6,038 bases of DNA, taken from the NCBI GenBank assembly GCA_964566765.1, contig CAZMJI010000063.1, positions 1-6,038 of the forward strand. Direction: 5' to 3'. The DNA comes from Thioglobus_B sp964566765 (GTDB lineage Bacteria > Pseudomonadota > Gammaproteobacteria > PS1 > Pseudothioglobaceae). The notes beneath the pieces were generated by a model that was not told where the DNA came from, did no database searches, and was given only the letters and a program-made list of their open reading frames with translations. Below, piece by piece: positions 4,901 through 6,038 of this stretch; position 1 is the first letter of the stretch; each line of letters starts with the position of its first letter. The translations under genes and the position numbers were made by a program.

Positions 4901-6038
4901 ATGGGAAAAGTAACCGGCTTTAAAGAATTTGACCGTAAGACAGAGAGTTATCGTCCAGCTGATCAGCGTATTCAAGATTATGGCGAGATCTTTAGTGGCG
5001 AGCACGATGTGGCCCATCTGCAGGAGCAGGGTGCCAGATGTATGGATTGTGGTGTGCCTTTTTGCCAGTCAAATGATGGCTGTCCAGTGGACAACTTGAT
5101 TCCTGAATGGAACGATCTGGTTTACAACAACAAATGGCAAGAGGCTCTAGCTCGACTACTTAAGACCAATAACTTCCCAGAATTTACCGGTCGTGTGTGT
5201 CCAGCACCTTGTGAAGGTGCTTGCGTTTTAGGCATGAACAACCCGGCGGTCACCATTAAAAACATTGAGCAGTCAATCATTGACCAAGGTTTTGACCAGG
5301 GCCTAATTAAGCCACAGAACATCGAGTACCGAACTGGTAAAAAAGTGGCGGTGATCGGCTCGGGTCCAGCAGGTCTGGCGGCGGCTGACGAACTGAACAA
5401 GATGGGCCATAAGGCCACGGTCTTTGAACGTGATGACCGTATTGGCGGCTTGTTAATGTACGGTATTCCAAACATGAAGTTGGGCAAAGATGTGGTTGAT
5501 CGTCGTGTCAGTCTACTGAAAGACTCAGGTGTTGAATTTATTGCCAATGTCAACGTTGGTAAAGACATCAGCGTCGCAGAGCTGCAAAAAGATTTTGATG
5601 CCGTGGTGTTTGCCACCGGCGCCACCAAAGCGCGCGACCTACCGGTTGATAACCGCGATGCCAATGGCGTACATCTGGCCATGGAATATCTAACTCAAAG
5701 CACCAAGAGTCTACTAGACACTGGTGATGCCAACCAGGCTGAACTCAACGCCAATGGTAAAGACGTGATTGTGATCGGCGGCGGTGACACTGGCACCGAC
5801 TGTATTGCCACAGCCATTCGCCAAGGCGCCAAATCGGTGGTGAATTTCGAACTGATGGGTAAGCCGCCGGTTGAACGTGCTGAAAACAACCCATGGCCAG
5901 AGTGGCCACTGATCTATCGTGTTGACTATGGTCACGCAGAGGCCGAGACCGTGTTTGGTCAAGACCCAAGAGCCTATCACCTGATGACCAAGTCGTTTGA
6001 GAAGAACGATCAAGGTGAGTTAGTAGGTGTGCATACGG
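4901..6038 (+). CDS. gltD: Glutamate synthase [NADPH] small (beta) subunit GltD, 5' part (runs off window)
   Basis: GltD is the FAD- and NADPH-binding subunit of glutamate synthase (GOGAT). It passes electrons from NADPH to the large subunit GltB, which makes glutamate from glutamine and 2-oxoglutarate. The frame is open from ATG 4901 to the last base: 379 complete codons of a family usually about 470-490 long, so roughly 100 residues are missing. The N-terminus MGKVTGF is typical. The Fe-S domain has Cys47, 50, 55 and 61, then Cys100, 104 and 108 in GRVCPAPCEGACVL. An FAD-binding GSGPAG (153-158) with acidic Glu176, the GGLLMYGIPNMKL block (182-194) and a second dinucleotide fold GGGDTGTD (293-300, NADPH) follow. 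The gene is divergent from rplS, so gltB is not upstream; it may lie downstream or elsewhere. There is no good Shine-Dalgarno sequence, but family similarity fixes the start. Related subunits (AegA, PreT) are less likely because of the MGKxTGF opening and the Cys pattern. Confidence 0.95.
   Translation, partial: MGKVTGFKEFDRKTESYRPADQRIQDYGEIFSGEHDVAHLQEQGARCMDCGVPFCQSNDGCPVDNLIPEWNDLVYNNKWQEALARLLKTNNFPEFTGRVCPAPCEGACVLGMNNPAVTIKNIEQSIIDQGFDQGLIKPQNIEYRTGKKVAVIGSGPAGLAAADELNKMGHKATVFERDDRIGGLLMYGIPNMKLGKDVVDRRVSLLKDSGVEFIANVNVGKDISVAELQKDFDAVVFATGATKARDLPVDNRDANGVHLAMEYLTQSTKSLLDTGDANQAELNANGKDVIVIGGGDTGTDCIATAIRQGAKSVVNFELMGKPPVERAENNPWPEWPLIYRVDYGHAEAETVFGQDPRAYHLMTKSFEKNDQGELVGVHT

Noticed and set aside
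5122..5682. Long minus-strand open frame opposite gltD (186 codons), and similar ones at 5695-6013
   Set aside because: They lie fully antisense to a well-conserved gltD, show no recognisable domain, and are explained by the codon composition of gltD.

Overview
The window is an ordinary piece of a proteobacterial chromosome, most likely gammaproteobacterial. AceK is largely confined to Proteobacteria. XerD, L19 and malate synthase G all read closely with my recollection of the enterobacterial proteins, including the HHPR tail of XerD. A betaproteobacterium is not excluded. A run of exactly 100 N at 2774-2873 shows that the contig is a draft scaffold. Base composition looks even throughout, in the mid-40s percent GC by eye, with no sign of mobile DNA, CRISPR, tRNA or rRNA.

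Layout: positions 1-3425 hold a plus-strand operon with three genes. They are the 3' part of aceK (isocitrate dehydrogenase kinase/phosphatase), an RraA/HMG-aldolase-family gene 12 bases later, and glcB (malate synthase G), which overlaps the RraA-like gene by 7 bases and is interrupted by the N gap. A hairpin with a T tail at 3431-3456 ends the operon and lies partly inside the 3' end of the convergent gene xerD (minus strand, 3434-4306). Upstream of xerD on the same strand is a strong intrinsic terminator (4323-4352), then rplS (ribosomal protein L19, 4369-4719) with its own sigma70-like promoter. A 181-base divergent intergenic region (4720-4900) separates rplS from plus-strand gltD (glutamate synthase small subunit), which runs off the right edge.

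The aceK-rraA-glcB operon joins control of the isocitrate branch point (AceK) with the glyoxylate-consuming step (GlcB). An enzyme of the oxaloacetate decarboxylase/HMG aldolase fold sits between them and keeps its catalytic D-X20-R-D motif. This suggests a glyoxylate-bypass module, but isocitrate lyase is not in view. rplS, xerD and gltD are housekeeping genes: translation, chromosome dimer resolution and nitrogen assimilation.

I found no new biological system here. The points worth a second look are the operon composition, the catalytically intact RraA-like protein, a 23-base perfect palindrome inside its coding sequence, the missing active-site segment of malate synthase, the start of xerD just behind a terminator, and the arrangement of the rplS/gltD divergent promoters.
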